In this document: piece by piece, positions 26,823-36,596 of the stretch
Position numbering within the stretch: the first letter of the stretch is position 1
How the letters are laid out: each line of letters begins with the position of its first letter
DNA from: JABJAG01 sp038137215
GTDB taxonomy: Bacteria; Pseudomonadota; Alphaproteobacteria; UBA6615
Assembly (NCBI GenBank): GCA_038137215.1
Contig: JAYQBG010000007.1
Coordinates: forward strand, 51,080-115,079
Direction: 5' to 3'
DNA: 64,000 nucleotides
Translations under genes and position numbers: made by a program
Notes under the pieces: model-generated
Databases searched by the model: none
What the model was told of the DNA's origin: nothing
Seen by the model: only the letters and a program-made list of their open reading frames with translations

Positions 26823-27707
26823 TTATGACGATGACGAATCGGGCCGCGCCGGCGCCACAGCCTTGGCTTCCGCCGGTGCCTCAGGTGCTGCCTCAGCGGC
26901 GGCGTCAGGCGCGGCTTCAGCCGACGCGGCGTCTGCTGCAGCCTCCGGAGCAGCCTGGTCCAGCGCCTCTTCCGGCGGGGCTTCGGCGGCACCGACATCC
27001 ACGCCTGCGGCGGCCATGTCCTGCTGCAGACCGTCAATCACAGCCCCTGCGAACAGATCACAGTAGAGCTGAATGGCCCGCATGGCATCGTCATTGCCGG
27101 GGATCGGCATGTCGATATCGCTCGGGTTCGAGTTGGAATCGACCACGCCCACGACCGGAATGCCCAGCTTCTTGGCTTCCTTGATCGCGATGTCTTCCTT
27201 GTTGGTGTCGATGATGACGACCAGGTCCGGACGACCGCCCATTTCCTTGATGCCGCCCAGCGCCATCTCCAGCTTATCGCGCTGGCGGGTCAGGTTCAGC
27301 AGCTCCTTCTTGGTCAGACCGGCGATTTCATCGCCGCTGAGCTGCTCGTCGAGATCCTTGAGGGTCTTGATCGAGTGGGAAATGGTCTTCCAGTTGGTGA
27401 GCATGCCGCCCAGCCAGCGCTGGTTCACGTAATACTGACCGCATTTGCGGGCCGATTCCGCGACAATGTCGCTGGCCGCGCGCTTGGTGCCGACGAACAG
27501 CACCCGGCCACCCTCGGACGCCACGCTCCGCGCTGCGTTCAGCGCGGTGTAGAGCATCGGGACCGTCTGCTGCAGGTCGATGATGTGAATACCGTTGCGG
27601 ACACCAAAGATGAACGGCGCCATCTTGGGGTTCCAGCGACGGGTGTTGTGTCCAAAGTGAACACCAGCCTCAAGCAGCTGGCGCATCGTGAATGTTGGGA
27701 CCGCCAT
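26823..27707 (-). CDS. rpsB: 30S ribosomal protein S2 with Ala/Pro/Glu-rich tail
   Basis: S2 binds the small-subunit head and is needed for S1 loading. The 294-residue protein starts MAVPTFTMRQLLEAGVHFGH, with RWNPKMAPFIFG and the PDLVVIIDTNKE core. The conserved fold ends near residue 230; the rest is a low-complexity Ala/Glu/Pro tail ending in four Ser. Such extensions occur in alphaproteobacterial S2 and are not assigned a function. Confidence 0.97.
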   Translation of the reverse strand: MAVPTFTMRQLLEAGVHFGHNTRRWNPKMAPFIFGVRNGIHIIDLQQTVPMLYTALNAARSVASEGGRVLFVGTKRAASDIVAESARKCGQYYVNQRWLGGMLTNWKTISHSIKTLKDLDEQLSGDEIAGLTKKELLNLTRQRDKLEMALGGIKEMGGRPDLVVIIDTNKEDIAIKEAKKLGIPVVGVVDSNSNPSDIDMPIPGNDDAMRAIQLYCDLFAGAVIDGLQQDMAAAGVDVGAAEAPPEEALDQAAPEAAADAASAEAAPDAAAEAAPEAPAEAKAVAPARPDSSSS

Positions 27708-27842
27708 GGTCTCTCCTTTACCGGTTGTGCCTCCGCAGACTGTCGCTCCCGAGGGAGCACCGGATCGACGCGCGGGGATGTCTGTCCGCTTGCCGCAGGT
27801 CTGCGTGGGGATTTACGATTCGCTCATGCGATAACGAGCGCG

Positions 27843-27871
27843 GTGATACCCGCAGGGCGCACCAATTACAA
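27843..27871 (-). promoter_or_regulatory. Candidate rpsB promoter and structured leader
   Basis: On the minus strand TTGTAA (27871-27866) and TATCAC (27848-27843) are 17 bases apart, each four of six to consensus, about 135 bases before the rpsB start. The leader holds a perfect 14-base palindrome (27745-27758, GCTCCC arms). Autoregulation by S2 through such a leader is known in other bacteria, but here it is only inference. Confidence 0.35.
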
Positions 27872-27889
27872 GGACTTAATGGTGCGGCG

Positions 27890-28222
27890 TCAGCGTTTCT
27901 TGTACTCGATCTCCAGCGCCACCAGCGCAGCCTCGCCCTTGACCGTTACATTGTGCTCGAAGCCGCCCTCATAGAAGGTCGCCGCCCCCTCCTTCGAGAC
28001 CATCACCACATCCAGGCCGTCTTCGCGGCTTACTTCGACTTCGCTGTCCTGGAAGTGATAGCCGACGTAATCATGCTCGTGGTAGTGCCAGCCCGACTGC
28101 TGACCCGGCTCAATACGATGAAACGTGATCCGGGTGGTCTCGTTGTCGATCAGAACGTCGTAGTGACCCAGCTTTTCGGGCGGTATTTCGGCGCGGGTCC
28201 GTTCTTCGAGCTTTTTCGACAT
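27890..28222 (-). CDS. Mini-cupin, tandem copy A
   Basis: The 110-residue single-cupin protein has the metal motif GWHYHEHDYVGYHF (about 44-57) and a C-terminal EHNVT His. It shares with the next protein an N-terminal KLxExT, LID-x(2)-TRIT, PGQQxGWHxHxxDYV, EHNxT and a C-terminal IEYK, so the two are a tandem duplication. Function unknown; proteins this short are one barrel and usually dimerise. It is the downstream partner, 12 bases after copy B. Confidence 0.85.
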   Translation of the reverse strand: MSKKLEERTRAEIPPEKLGHYDVLIDNETTRITFHRIEPGQQSGWHYHEHDYVGYHFQDSEVEVSREDGLDVVMVSKEGAATFYEGGFEHNVTVKGEAALVALEIEYKKR

Positions 28223-28234
28223 ACCCAGAAAACT

Positions 28235-28564
28235 CTAGGTTTTGTATTCGATTTCGGTGACCCGGATATCGACATCACCCACATTCGTCGCGTTGTGCTC
28301 AACCGGTGCATTGATCCGCACGGCTGTGCCGGGCACGTAGTCGATGGTACGCTCGGTGCCGTCAGCATGCTCCAGATGCAGCCGCCCCTTAGATTCCTGG
28401 ATGGTGACATAGTCAAAGTCGTGCAGGTGCCATCCGGTCTGCTGGCCGGGCTTGAGGACCCAATGGGTGATCCGCGTGCGATCATCATCGATCAGCGTCG
28501 TATAGGCCGCGATTTCGCGATCTGCGGCCTCGCGGGCCGTCTTTTCCATGAGTTTCGTGGACAT
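28235..28564 (-). CDS. Mini-cupin, tandem copy B
   Basis: The 109-residue protein has cupin motif GWHLHDFDYVTIQE (about 43-56) and VEHNATNV (near 90). The start at 28564 is chosen to match copy A (MSTKLMEKT against MSKKLEERT). Compared with copy A, the HYHEH cluster becomes HLHDF, so one candidate ligand position differs. The pair may form a heterodimer or bind different ligands. dnaE lies 54 bases upstream on the same strand. Confidence 0.85.
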   Translation of the reverse strand: MSTKLMEKTAREAADREIAAYTTLIDDDRTRITHWVLKPGQQTGWHLHDFDYVTIQESKGRLHLEHADGTERTIDYVPGTAVRINAPVEHNATNVGDVDIRVTEIEYKT

Positions 28565-28618
28565 ACTGGTATCTCCTGATGCGTTTGTGCGGAGTTTACA
28601 CCTCAAGACCGTCCGGAG

Positions 28619-31600
28619 CTATAGTTCACGCACCTCGGACACCCCGGGAATCGTCCGCATCGCCGCACGAATCTGTGGCGTGCATCGGTACTTCCCGCTC
28701 AGCCGCACGATGATCTCCCGGCTGCCGTCCAGAATGGCCAGGCTGATACGGCCATTAGCGTTGTCATGGTCGCTCGGGGTCGCCTCGCGCTCGATCAAGG
28801 TCTTGAGCGAGGGCAGCGGCTCCATATCTTCCAGCCAGATACGGATCGCAACCGGCGCGGTGGCCGCTGCTGCCTCCAGCGGACGCACGCTCTGGGCAGA
28901 CAAGCGCAACTGGCCCTGCTCAATCCGCGCGGCCGTCTGGATCAGTACCGGTTTGCCGCTTTCCAGAACCTCGCGCGAGGCCTCCAGCACTTCGGAGAAC
29001 ATCATCACCTCGAAGGTGCCCGAAGCGTCCGAGAGTTGCACGAAGGCATACTTGCTGCCCCGCTGGGATATGCGCTGCTGTACGGCGATCACCGACCCGG
29101 CAAGCGCGAGTGCCGCCGCGCCACCCTGGGCGTTGACCGTCGCTTCCATTTCCTTGCTGGAGACAATGCCCAGCTTCTGGAGGACGCTGTCATACTCATC
29201 AAGCGGATGGGCAGACATGTAGAACCCGACCGCATCGAGCTCGCGCTGCAATTTTTCGGATTGCTGCCAATCCATGCGGTCGGCCAGTTGCGGCTTGATG
29301 GCATTGTCACCGGCCATATCGCCGAGCAGGTTGAACTGTCCGCTTTCCCGCTCCCGCTGGGTGCTCTGGGCATGAGCCAGAATCTGGTCGATCCCGTCAA
29401 ACACGCGTGCCCGGTTAGCATCCAGTGCGTCGAAGGTCCCCGCCTCGATCAGATGTTCGAGCTGGCGGCGGTTCATCACATGGGCGTTCAGCCGGCTCGC
29501 CACTTCAAACGGATCCATAAACGGTCCATTTTTCTCGCGTTCGGCCACCAATTCGGCCATGGCCGCCCGGCCAACGCCCTTGATGGCGGCGAGCGCATAG
29601 CGAATGCCCCCGATCGGCGGCACGACCTTGTCTTCGCCCTCTTCCACCGGCTCCGTTACGGGCAGATCGAGCTTCGCCACGCCGAACTCCACCCCGGATT
29701 CGTTCACATCGGGCGGCAGCAAGACGATGTTTTGCCGCTCGAGTTCCTGTTTGTAGATCGCCAGCTTGTCGGTGTTGCCCATATCGAGGGTCATCGAGGC
29801 CGCAAAGAATTCCACCGGGTGGTTCGCCTTCAGCCAGGCCGTCTGATAGGCGATCAGCGCATAAGCTGCCGCATGAGCCTTGTTGAAGCCGTAGCCGGCG
29901 AATTTCGCGATGGTCTCGAAAATACGCCGCGAGGTGGCCTCGGGCACGGCGCGCTCCTTGGCGCCGGCCACGAAGGTCTCTTCCTGGGCGTCCATCTCGG
30001 CCTTGATCTTCTTGCCCATGGCCCGGCGCAACAGGTCGGCGCTGCCCAGCGTATAGCCCGCCAGTTCCTGGGCCATCTGCATGACCTGCTCCTGATAGAT
30101 CGGAATGCCGTAGGTCTCGCCCAGGCACTGTTCCAGATTCTCATGCAGGTAATCAACCTCCTCGAGGCCGTGTTTGCGCGAAATATAGCTCGGAATATTG
30201 TCCATCGGACCCGGGCGATAGAGCGCCACAACGGCGATGATGTCTTCAAACCGGTCGGGCCGCAGCCTGCGCAGCACATCCCGCACGCCCGAGGATTCAC
30301 ACTGGAACACGCCTGTTGTATCGCCGCGGGTCAGCATTTCAAAGGTCTTGGGGTCATCCAGCGGCAGAGTTGCCAGATCGACTTGGGTGCCGCTTTCGGC
30401 GAGCAATTCGACGGCTTTTTGCAGCACATCGAGGGTTTTCAGGCCCAGAAAGTCGAATTTCACCAACCCCGCCGCCTCTACGTATTTCATGCTGAACTGG
30501 GTGGCCAGGGTCGAAGACCGGGGATCGCGGTAGAGCGGGATGATGTCCGAGAGCGCCCGGTCGCCGATCACCACACCCGCCGCGTGGGTCGAAGAGTTGC
30601 GGTACAGCCCCTCCAGTTTCAGAGCGAGATCGAGCAGATGGGCGACGGCTTCGTCCTCATCGCGCATCGCCTGAAGCTGCGGTTCGCCGTCAATCGCTTC
30701 CTGCAGCGTCGTGGGGTTGGCCGGATTGTTGGGGACCTGTTTGGCGATACGGTCCACCTGCCCATAGGGCATTTCCAGTACCCGACCCACATCGCGCACC
30801 ACGGCGCGGGCCTGCAGCTTGCCGAAGGTGATGATCTGGGCCACCCGGTCATGTCCGAACTTCTGCTGAACGTACCGGATCACCTCGTCCCGCCGCTCCT
30901 GGCAGAAATCGATGTCGAAGTCAGGCATCGAGACGCGTTCGGGATTCAGGAACCGCTCGAAAAACAGTCCGAAACGCAGCGGGTCGAGATCGGTGATGGT
31001 CAGCACCCAGGCGACCACCGACCCGGCCCCGGACCCGCGACCCGGTCCCACCGCGATATTGTTGGCCTTCGACCACTTGATGAAGTCGGAAACGATCAGA
31101 AAGTATCCCGGATATCCCATATTAACAATAGTTTCCAACTCATACTTCAAGCGTTCTCTGTACGGTTTGGCAGCCTCCTCACGGGCCGCGGCATCCATGT
31201 CTTCGGTGTAGACATGGGCTTCAAGGCGCTTTTCCAGACCGGCTTCGGCCTCGGCCCGCAGGGCCTCTTCCTCGCTCTTCCCGTCCGCCGTGGGGAATGG
31301 CGGCAGCATGGGCGGAGCTTCGGTCGGCATGAAGGAACAGCGCCGTGCAATCACCAGCGTGTTGTCGATGGCTTCGGGCAGGTCGGCAAACAGCGCCCGC
31401 ATCTCCGCTGCGGACTTGAACCTGTGCTCCGGGGTAACCCGGCGGCGCTCTGACTGGGAAACATAGGCGCTCTGAGAGATGCACAGCAGCGCGTCATGGG
31501 CTTCATGCATGTCCTCATCGGCAAACATCGCCTCGTTGGTCGCCACCAAAGGCAGATCATGCTTGTAGGCCAGATCCAGGAAAGCAGGTTCCAGGCGATC

Positions 31601-32173
31601 TTCGGATTCGATGTTGTGGCGCTGTATCTCCATATAGAACCGGCCCGGGAACAGGCCGGCGAGTTCCAGCATGGCGGCTTCCGCCGCATCCGCCTGCCCT
31701 TCGGACAACAAGCGACCGGGCAGCCCAGCAACCCCGCCCGAGAGCGCAATCAGGCCGTCGGTGACGCCTTTGAGGTTCTCCATCTGAACGGTGGGCCGGG
31801 CATCATCGGCCATTTCCACAAATGAACGGCTGACAATGTTGAGCAGGTTCTTGTACCCGGCCTCATTCTGAGCCAGCAGAACCAGTTGATCGCCATCGTG
31901 ATGGTGCGAAGCCCCGTTTCGTGCCTTGCGTGCCGTCTCCGGGTCGTCCTGTAAGGCCAGCGCGATCTGGCAGCCGACAATCGGCTGAATCCCGGCTTTT
32001 GCGGCCGCCAGCGAGAATTCCAGCGCACCGAACAGGTTCCCGGTATCGGTGATCGCAACGGCCGGCATCTGCTTTTCGCGGCACAATTCCACCAGTTGCG
32101 GAATACGCAGCGCGCCTTCGGCGAGCGAATAGGCGGAATGAACCCGAAGGTGGACGAAATCAGCATGTGACAT
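28619..32173 (-). CDS. dnaE: DNA polymerase III subunit alpha
   Basis: This 1184-residue replicative polymerase has an N-terminal PHP domain (1-270), palm with the catalytic SMPDFDIDFCQERR motif (near 415), thumb, fingers, helix-hairpin-helix and C-terminal OB fold. The PHP start reads HLRVHSAYS and ITDTGN, a degenerate metal site as in E. coli DnaE, so proofreading should come from a separate DnaQ. Length and gene position (next to lolCD and proS) fit DnaE1 rather than the SOS DnaE2. Confidence 0.97.
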   Translation of the reverse strand: MSHADFVHLRVHSAYSLAEGALRIPQLVELCREKQMPAVAITDTGNLFGALEFSLAAAKAGIQPIVGCQIALALQDDPETARKARNGASHHHDGDQLVLLAQNEAGYKNLLNIVSRSFVEMADDARPTVQMENLKGVTDGLIALSGGVAGLPGRLLSEGQADAAEAAMLELAGLFPGRFYMEIQRHNIESEDRLEPAFLDLAYKHDLPLVATNEAMFADEDMHEAHDALLCISQSAYVSQSERRRVTPEHRFKSAAEMRALFADLPEAIDNTLVIARRCSFMPTEAPPMLPPFPTADGKSEEEALRAEAEAGLEKRLEAHVYTEDMDAAAREEAAKPYRERLKYELETIVNMGYPGYFLIVSDFIKWSKANNIAVGPGRGSGAGSVVAWVLTITDLDPLRFGLFFERFLNPERVSMPDFDIDFCQERRDEVIRYVQQKFGHDRVAQIITFGKLQARAVVRDVGRVLEMPYGQVDRIAKQVPNNPANPTTLQEAIDGEPQLQAMRDEDEAVAHLLDLALKLEGLYRNSSTHAAGVVIGDRALSDIIPLYRDPRSSTLATQFSMKYVEAAGLVKFDFLGLKTLDVLQKAVELLAESGTQVDLATLPLDDPKTFEMLTRGDTTGVFQCESSGVRDVLRRLRPDRFEDIIAVVALYRPGPMDNIPSYISRKHGLEEVDYLHENLEQCLGETYGIPIYQEQVMQMAQELAGYTLGSADLLRRAMGKKIKAEMDAQEETFVAGAKERAVPEATSRRIFETIAKFAGYGFNKAHAAAYALIAYQTAWLKANHPVEFFAASMTLDMGNTDKLAIYKQELERQNIVLLPPDVNESGVEFGVAKLDLPVTEPVEEGEDKVVPPIGGIRYALAAIKGVGRAAMAELVAEREKNGPFMDPFEVASRLNAHVMNRRQLEHLIEAGTFDALDANRARVFDGIDQILAHAQSTQRERESGQFNLLGDMAGDNAIKPQLADRMDWQQSEKLQRELDAVGFYMSAHPLDEYDSVLQKLGIVSSKEMEATVNAQGGAAALALAGSVIAVQQRISQRGSKYAFVQLSDASGTFEVMMFSEVLEASREVLESGKPVLIQTAARIEQGQLRLSAQSVRPLEAAAATAPVAIRIWLEDMEPLPSLKTLIEREATPSDHDNANGRISLAILDGSREIIVRLSGKYRCTPQIRAAMRTIPGVSEVREL

Positions 32174-32237
32174 GCAGGAATACTAGGCTGATTCTGGTCC
32201 GGTTTATCACGCGAAGAGCGCGAAAGACGGGGACAAC

Positions 32238-32518
32238 TCAGGCCGCTTTGACCTGCCCGTCCCGCAGTTCCGGGTCCGCTCGGAATCGGGAAGGCCCGCA
32301 CAGCTTTCACCGGCAACGACCACGTCACCCGCATCGGGACGCTCCAGCAGGCCGGCAATATGCAGCAGTGTCGATTTGCCGGCCCCGGACGGGCCGACCA
32401 GCGCCACGATCTCGCCACGGGCCAGAGCCATATTGGCGTCACGCAGCACCGACAGATCCCGCCCGCCCTGCTGAAAGGTGCGCGAGACGTCCCTGAGTTC
32501 GAGTGCGAGGTCACTCAT
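32238..32518 (-). pseudogene. lolD: lolD with internal deletion (lipoprotein-release ATPase remnant)
   Basis: LolD is the ATPase of the LolCDE complex that extracts outer-membrane lipoproteins. The start (MSDLALELRDVSRTF) and Walker A (GPSGAGKST) are intact up to LPDSERTR. The next recognisable LolD sequence is its last ten residues, ELRDGQVKAA, in another frame, ending at TGA 32238. About 400 bases, including the Q-loop, LSGGQ signature, Walker B and H-loop, are gone. The open frame simply runs on to 32207 as nonsense. With no Walker B it cannot hydrolyse ATP. It overlaps the lolC stop by eight bases, the normal coupling. Confidence 0.9.
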
Positions 32519-33697
32519 TGCGCAGAGCCTCCACCGGGTCGAGGCGTGAGGCCCGCGAGCTCGGATAGAGCGTCGCCAGAACCGACAGACCCAGCGCCAT
32601 ACCCACAACCATCACGACCTCTCCGGAGTCGACTTCGGCCGGCAGCTGGCTGAGGAAATAGATTTCGGCTGCGAACAAATCCGTTCCGGTGAGCGATTCG
32701 AGCCCGCGCCGCAGGGATTCGATGTTGTGGGCGAACAACAGGCCCAGAGCAGTCCCCAAGAGGGTTCCGACTACTCCGATGCTGGCTCCCACAATGAAAA
32801 AGACCCGCATGATCGTGCCCCGGGAGGCCCCCACCGTGCGCAGGATCGCAATTGCCGAGCCCTTGTCCTTCACCAACATGATCAGGCTGGAAATGATGTT
32901 GAACGCCGCCACCAATATGATCAGGGTCAGGATCAGAAACATGACGTTCCGTTCCACCTGCAGGGCATTGAAAAAGCTGCTGTTGGCCTGCTGCCAGTCG
33001 AACAATCGATGCTCGGGATCGAGGACCGAACCAATCGCAACCCGCTGACGCAACAGGTTGTCCGGGTTCTCCACAAAGATTTCGAGCTGGCTGACCGTCT
33101 CACCCAACCGGAAGTACTGTTGGGCGGCCACCAGCGGCATGAAGATGAAGCTGTTGTCGAACTCGAACATGCCGACTTCGAAGGTCGCCACGACCGTATA
33201 TCCCTGCATGCGCGGCACCGTGCCGAAGGCCGTCACTGTCCCCTGGGGCGAGACCAGCGTGACCTTGTCACCGACAATCACGCCGAGCGAACGTGCCAGC
33301 CGCGATCCCAGGACAACCGCATCCGTTCCCTGAAAATCGTCGAGGGTGCCGGTACGGATGTTCCCCGCAATCGAAGGACGAGCCGCAAGTGCCTCCGGCG
33401 TCAGGCCGCGCACCAATGCACCGGCCGACCGTCCGCCGCTGGTGGCCAGAATCTGGCCTTCGACGAGCGGGGTCACCGACAAGACGCCGTCCACCACCCG
33501 CACACGATCGGCCAACGGGTTGTAATCGGACACGGCCCCGGCCCGGCTGACGACGGCAATATGGCCGTTCAGACCCAAAATCCGGTCGAGCAATTCGATC
33601 CGGAAGCCGTTCATGACCGACTGACCGAAATTAAGCCCTCGGCCCGGCGCGCGCGCAAATAGCGCCACGCGATCATCCATTCGACCGCGGAAAACAT
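32511..33697 (-). pseudogene. lolC: lolC/E with 5' deletion and frameshift
   Basis: The normal protein is the four-helix permease subunit of LolCDE. From the ATG at 33697 the first residues (MFSAVEWMIAWRYLRARRAEG) are correct, then the frame reaches a stop; family homology resumes in another frame at SVMNGFRIELLDRILGLNG and continues undamaged to 32511, including the periplasmic domain and the last three helices. The missing piece is the first membrane helix, about 60-65 bases. TCGGTC occurs on both sides of the junction (TCGGTCAGTCGGTC), a short repeat that could have mediated the loss. The in-frame start upstream in the downstream frame would give a wrong N-terminus. Confidence 0.88.
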
Positions 33698-33757
33698 CAG
33701 TCAGAAATCCTGCCGCTGAGAAAAAAAACAAGAAGCTGTCGGCACAATATGGCCACC

Positions 33758-35083
33758 CTATAACGCCGCCCGTACCGCGATCCAGTCGCCGATCCCGTCG
33801 AGCGCGATTTCGGATTTCTCGCCCGTGGCCCGCTGTTTGACCTCAACCTTACCGTCCTTGATCCCGCGCGGCCCGATGGTGAGCTGCCAGGGAATGCCGA
33901 CCAGGTCCATATCGGCAAACTTGCCGCCGGCGCGTTCGTCCCGGTCGTCATACAACGGCTCCAGTCCTGCCGCCGACAGATCGGCGTAGATGCTCTCGCA
34001 CGCCGCATCGCAATCCGCATCGCCAACCTTCAGATTGATCAGGCCGACCCGCCAGGGAGCGACCGATTCCGGCCAGATAATCCCGGCATCGTCATGGGAC
34101 GCTTCGATGATAGCGCCCACCAGCCGCGATACACCGATGCCGTAACTGCCCATCTCCAGCGTGATCTGCTGCCCATCGGGACCCTGTACCATCGCACCGA
34201 GTGGTTCGGAATACTTGGTGCCGAAGTAGAAGATATGGCCGACTTCAATCCCGCGGGCGGTGATCAACTGATCGCCCGCAATCGGGCAGTCATCAGGATC
34301 GTGCTTTTCGTCTGTCGCCGCGTAGTGATTGGCCCAGGTATCGACGGTTGCCTGGAGATCCTGACCATAGTCCACATCGTCGCCGGGCGCAGCCAGTTCC
34401 AGCAGTGCCTTGTCGCAGAAGACTTCGCTCTCGCCCGTCTCGGCAAGGATGATGAATTCATGGCTCAGATCACCCCCGATGGGGCCGGTATCGGCTGCCA
34501 TGGGTATGGCCTTCAGGCCCATCCGGGCATAGGTCCGCAGATAGGCCACAAACATCTTGTTGTAGGAGTGGCGCGCGCTCTCGTAGTCCAGATCGAAGGA
34601 GTAGTTGTCCTTCATCAGAAATTCGCGGCCCCGCATGACTCCGAAGCGCGGACGCACCTCGTCGCGGAACTTCCACTGGATGTTGTAGAGATTCTTAGGC
34701 AGATCGCGATAGCTGTTGATCTCGTTCGCGACGATGTCGGTGATCACCTCTTCGGCCGTCGGACCAAACAGCATCTCGCGATCGTGACGATCGACGATGC
34801 GCAGCATCTCCTTGCCATAATCGTCATATCGGCCCGACTTGCGCCAGACTTCCGCCGACTGGATGGTCGGCATAAGGACTTCCTGTGCCCCGGCGCGATC
34901 CTGTTCCTCACGAACGATTTGCTCGATCTTGCGCAGCACGCGATATCCCGCTGGCAGCCATGTGTAGATACCGGCCGCCGACTGGCGCACCAGACCGGCA
35001 CGCAGCATCAGGCGGTGGGATGCGATCTGTGCCTCGGAAGGCGTTTCTTTCAGGGTAGGCAAGAATAACTGACTGCGCCGCAT
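33758..35083 (-). CDS. proS: Proline--tRNA ligase (alphaproteobacterial short form)
   Basis: The 441-residue class II synthetase has motif 1 around LMLRAGLVRQSAAGIYTWLP, motif 2 with FRDEVRPRFGVMRGREFLMKD, and motif 3 MGSYGIGVSRLVGA. It lacks the editing (INS) domain between motifs 2 and 3, as in other alphaproteobacteria, so mis-charged Ala-tRNA-Pro would need a separate deacylase. Upstream of lolC in the usual order. Confidence 0.96.
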   Translation of the reverse strand: MRRSQLFLPTLKETPSEAQIASHRLMLRAGLVRQSAAGIYTWLPAGYRVLRKIEQIVREEQDRAGAQEVLMPTIQSAEVWRKSGRYDDYGKEMLRIVDRHDREMLFGPTAEEVITDIVANEINSYRDLPKNLYNIQWKFRDEVRPRFGVMRGREFLMKDNYSFDLDYESARHSYNKMFVAYLRTYARMGLKAIPMAADTGPIGGDLSHEFIILAETGESEVFCDKALLELAAPGDDVDYGQDLQATVDTWANHYAATDEKHDPDDCPIAGDQLITARGIEVGHIFYFGTKYSEPLGAMVQGPDGQQITLEMGSYGIGVSRLVGAIIEASHDDAGIIWPESVAPWRVGLINLKVGDADCDAACESIYADLSAAGLEPLYDDRDERAGGKFADMDLVGIPWQLTIGPRGIKDGKVEVKQRATGEKSEIALDGIGDWIAVRAAL

Positions 35084-35159
35084 ATCAGGTCTCTCCGGTC
35101 AGGCGTGGCGCGGCGGAGAGTAAGGAAAAGCGGTCGCGCCTGTCCATGGCATTCGACGA

Positions 35160-36535
35160 CTATTCGGCGTCACCGAATGCCCAGACATTGACGGCCCCTT
35201 CCCGACCGCGAAGTTCAAGGTTTTCGCGGGGCTGGAAGCCCGTCAGAAGACCTTCGGCTTCATCCGGTGTCCCCGTGAGCGCGGCCTCTACAAGATCATT
35301 GCTCAACACCATCTTGCACCCGATGGCCCGCGTGGATTCCTCCAGCCGGTATGCGACATTGACGGTATCGCCGATGACCGCGAACTCCAGGCGCCGTTCG
35401 GTTCCGATATCGCCGACGACCACGTCACCGTAGTGCAATCCGATGGAAAGCTTCACGACCGGGAAGCCGGCCTCATCGCGGCGTTCGTTCCATTCATCGA
35501 CCAGATCGAAAATTTGGCGCGCGCAGCGGATCGCGTTGATCGCATCGGACGGGCCCGGTTCCGGCGTTCCGAAGGTCGCCATCACCCCGTCGCCGAGATA
35601 CTTATCGAGGGTGCCGCCATTGTCGAAGACCGCGGTTTCGATCCGGCGATGAAACGCGCGCAGCATTTCAATCAGTTCTTCGGGCGTCACCGTCTCGGCC
35701 AAACGTATGAAACCGACCATATCGACGAACATGACGGCCACCTTCTGGGTCCGGACAGTCCCCAGAACACTGTCGTGTCCGGCTATTTCCTCCACGATGT
35801 TCGGGGGAAAATAGCGGGCGAGATTCGATCGTTCCCGTGTGGCGTGTACCTGTTCGCTGACCAGGCGGCGTGCCCGCGCCACCGACGTCGCTAAAATCGC
35901 GGAGGTGAGCAAAAGCACCAGTGTTTCGGTGATCCGCAGGTCCAGCGAGACATAGACAGGGTCCAGAAAACGGTCGAGCCGCGCCTGTGGCTGATCAAAG
36001 CCGGGAATGTCGAAGCGGGTGTCGGGAAATGTCGAGATCCAGACGAGCCCCGCCCCCCACGCGAAGGTACACGCCGCACCGGCGAACAGCATCGCCCTGG
36101 CCGAATAGCTCCCGAGGGCGAAGATCGCGATCATCATGTAGTAGTAGTTAAAGTTGCCGAACCGAAACGCCATCTGCTCGGGCCATTCTAGCAGACCGGC
36201 TCCCAGCAGGGGATTGGGCGCCAGTAAGGCAATCGTGACAAGCGCCAAATCAACCAGAAAAACAGCAGCGCGTGAGCATCGCTGCGAAAGCCCCGGCGCG
36301 ACGTAGCGTGGTACAGATAACCACTGACTACAAAGAGCAGGGTGATCGGCAGATAGAACCAGGCCGCCTGTCCGAGCAGCAGGAACACCCAGACCGTGAC
36401 GGACAGCATCGCAACGGCGCGCAGATGCGCCGCGAGCTTGAGACCTTCCTGTTCCTGTTTCTGAAACGCGGTGTCGAGCCGGTTTTCGAGGCTGTCGCCG
36501 CCAAATGCCGCATTCTGGCTGTCTGGGACGGTCAT
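35160..36535 (-). pseudogene. Membrane-bound class III adenylate/guanylate cyclase, single-base frameshift
   Basis: The N-terminal part (ATG 36535) encodes a soluble lead and the first membrane helices. The frame shifts at a run of five T (36258-36262 on the minus strand), where six would restore HALLFFLVDLALVTI. The rest encodes further helices and an intact cyclase domain (about last 200 residues) with FVDMVGF and LGDGVMATFG metal Asp residues, the substrate Lys in DKYLGDG, and FAVIGDTVNVAYRLE. Restored length would be 458 residues. The homopolymer makes a sequencing error, a real mutation or phase variation all possible. The domain resembles the CyaA-type with multi-helix sensor. Confidence 0.8.
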
Positions 36536-36596
36536 TTGCCGCTCCACTGTTGGAAGCGGTTTACGCCACCTTTCCGGTGAAAGAAACCAGGATTGT

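Noticed and set aside
27858..27886. Hairpin upstream of rpsB as a terminator
   Set aside because: CGCACCA pairs with TGGTGCG but the loop is 15 bases and no T run follows on either strand.
28766..31453. 895-codon open frame antisense to dnaE
   Set aside because: It mirrors the GC-rich codon pattern of dnaE, has no recognisable domain, and dnaE itself is fully conserved. The same applies to long antisense frames opposite rnj, lpxA-fabZ, nuoF and nuoD.
32207..32608. 133-residue LolD-like protein as an intact short ABC ATPase
   Set aside because: The frame after LPDSERTR is nonsense, and the true LolD C-terminus is present in another frame, so this is a deletion, not a short variant.
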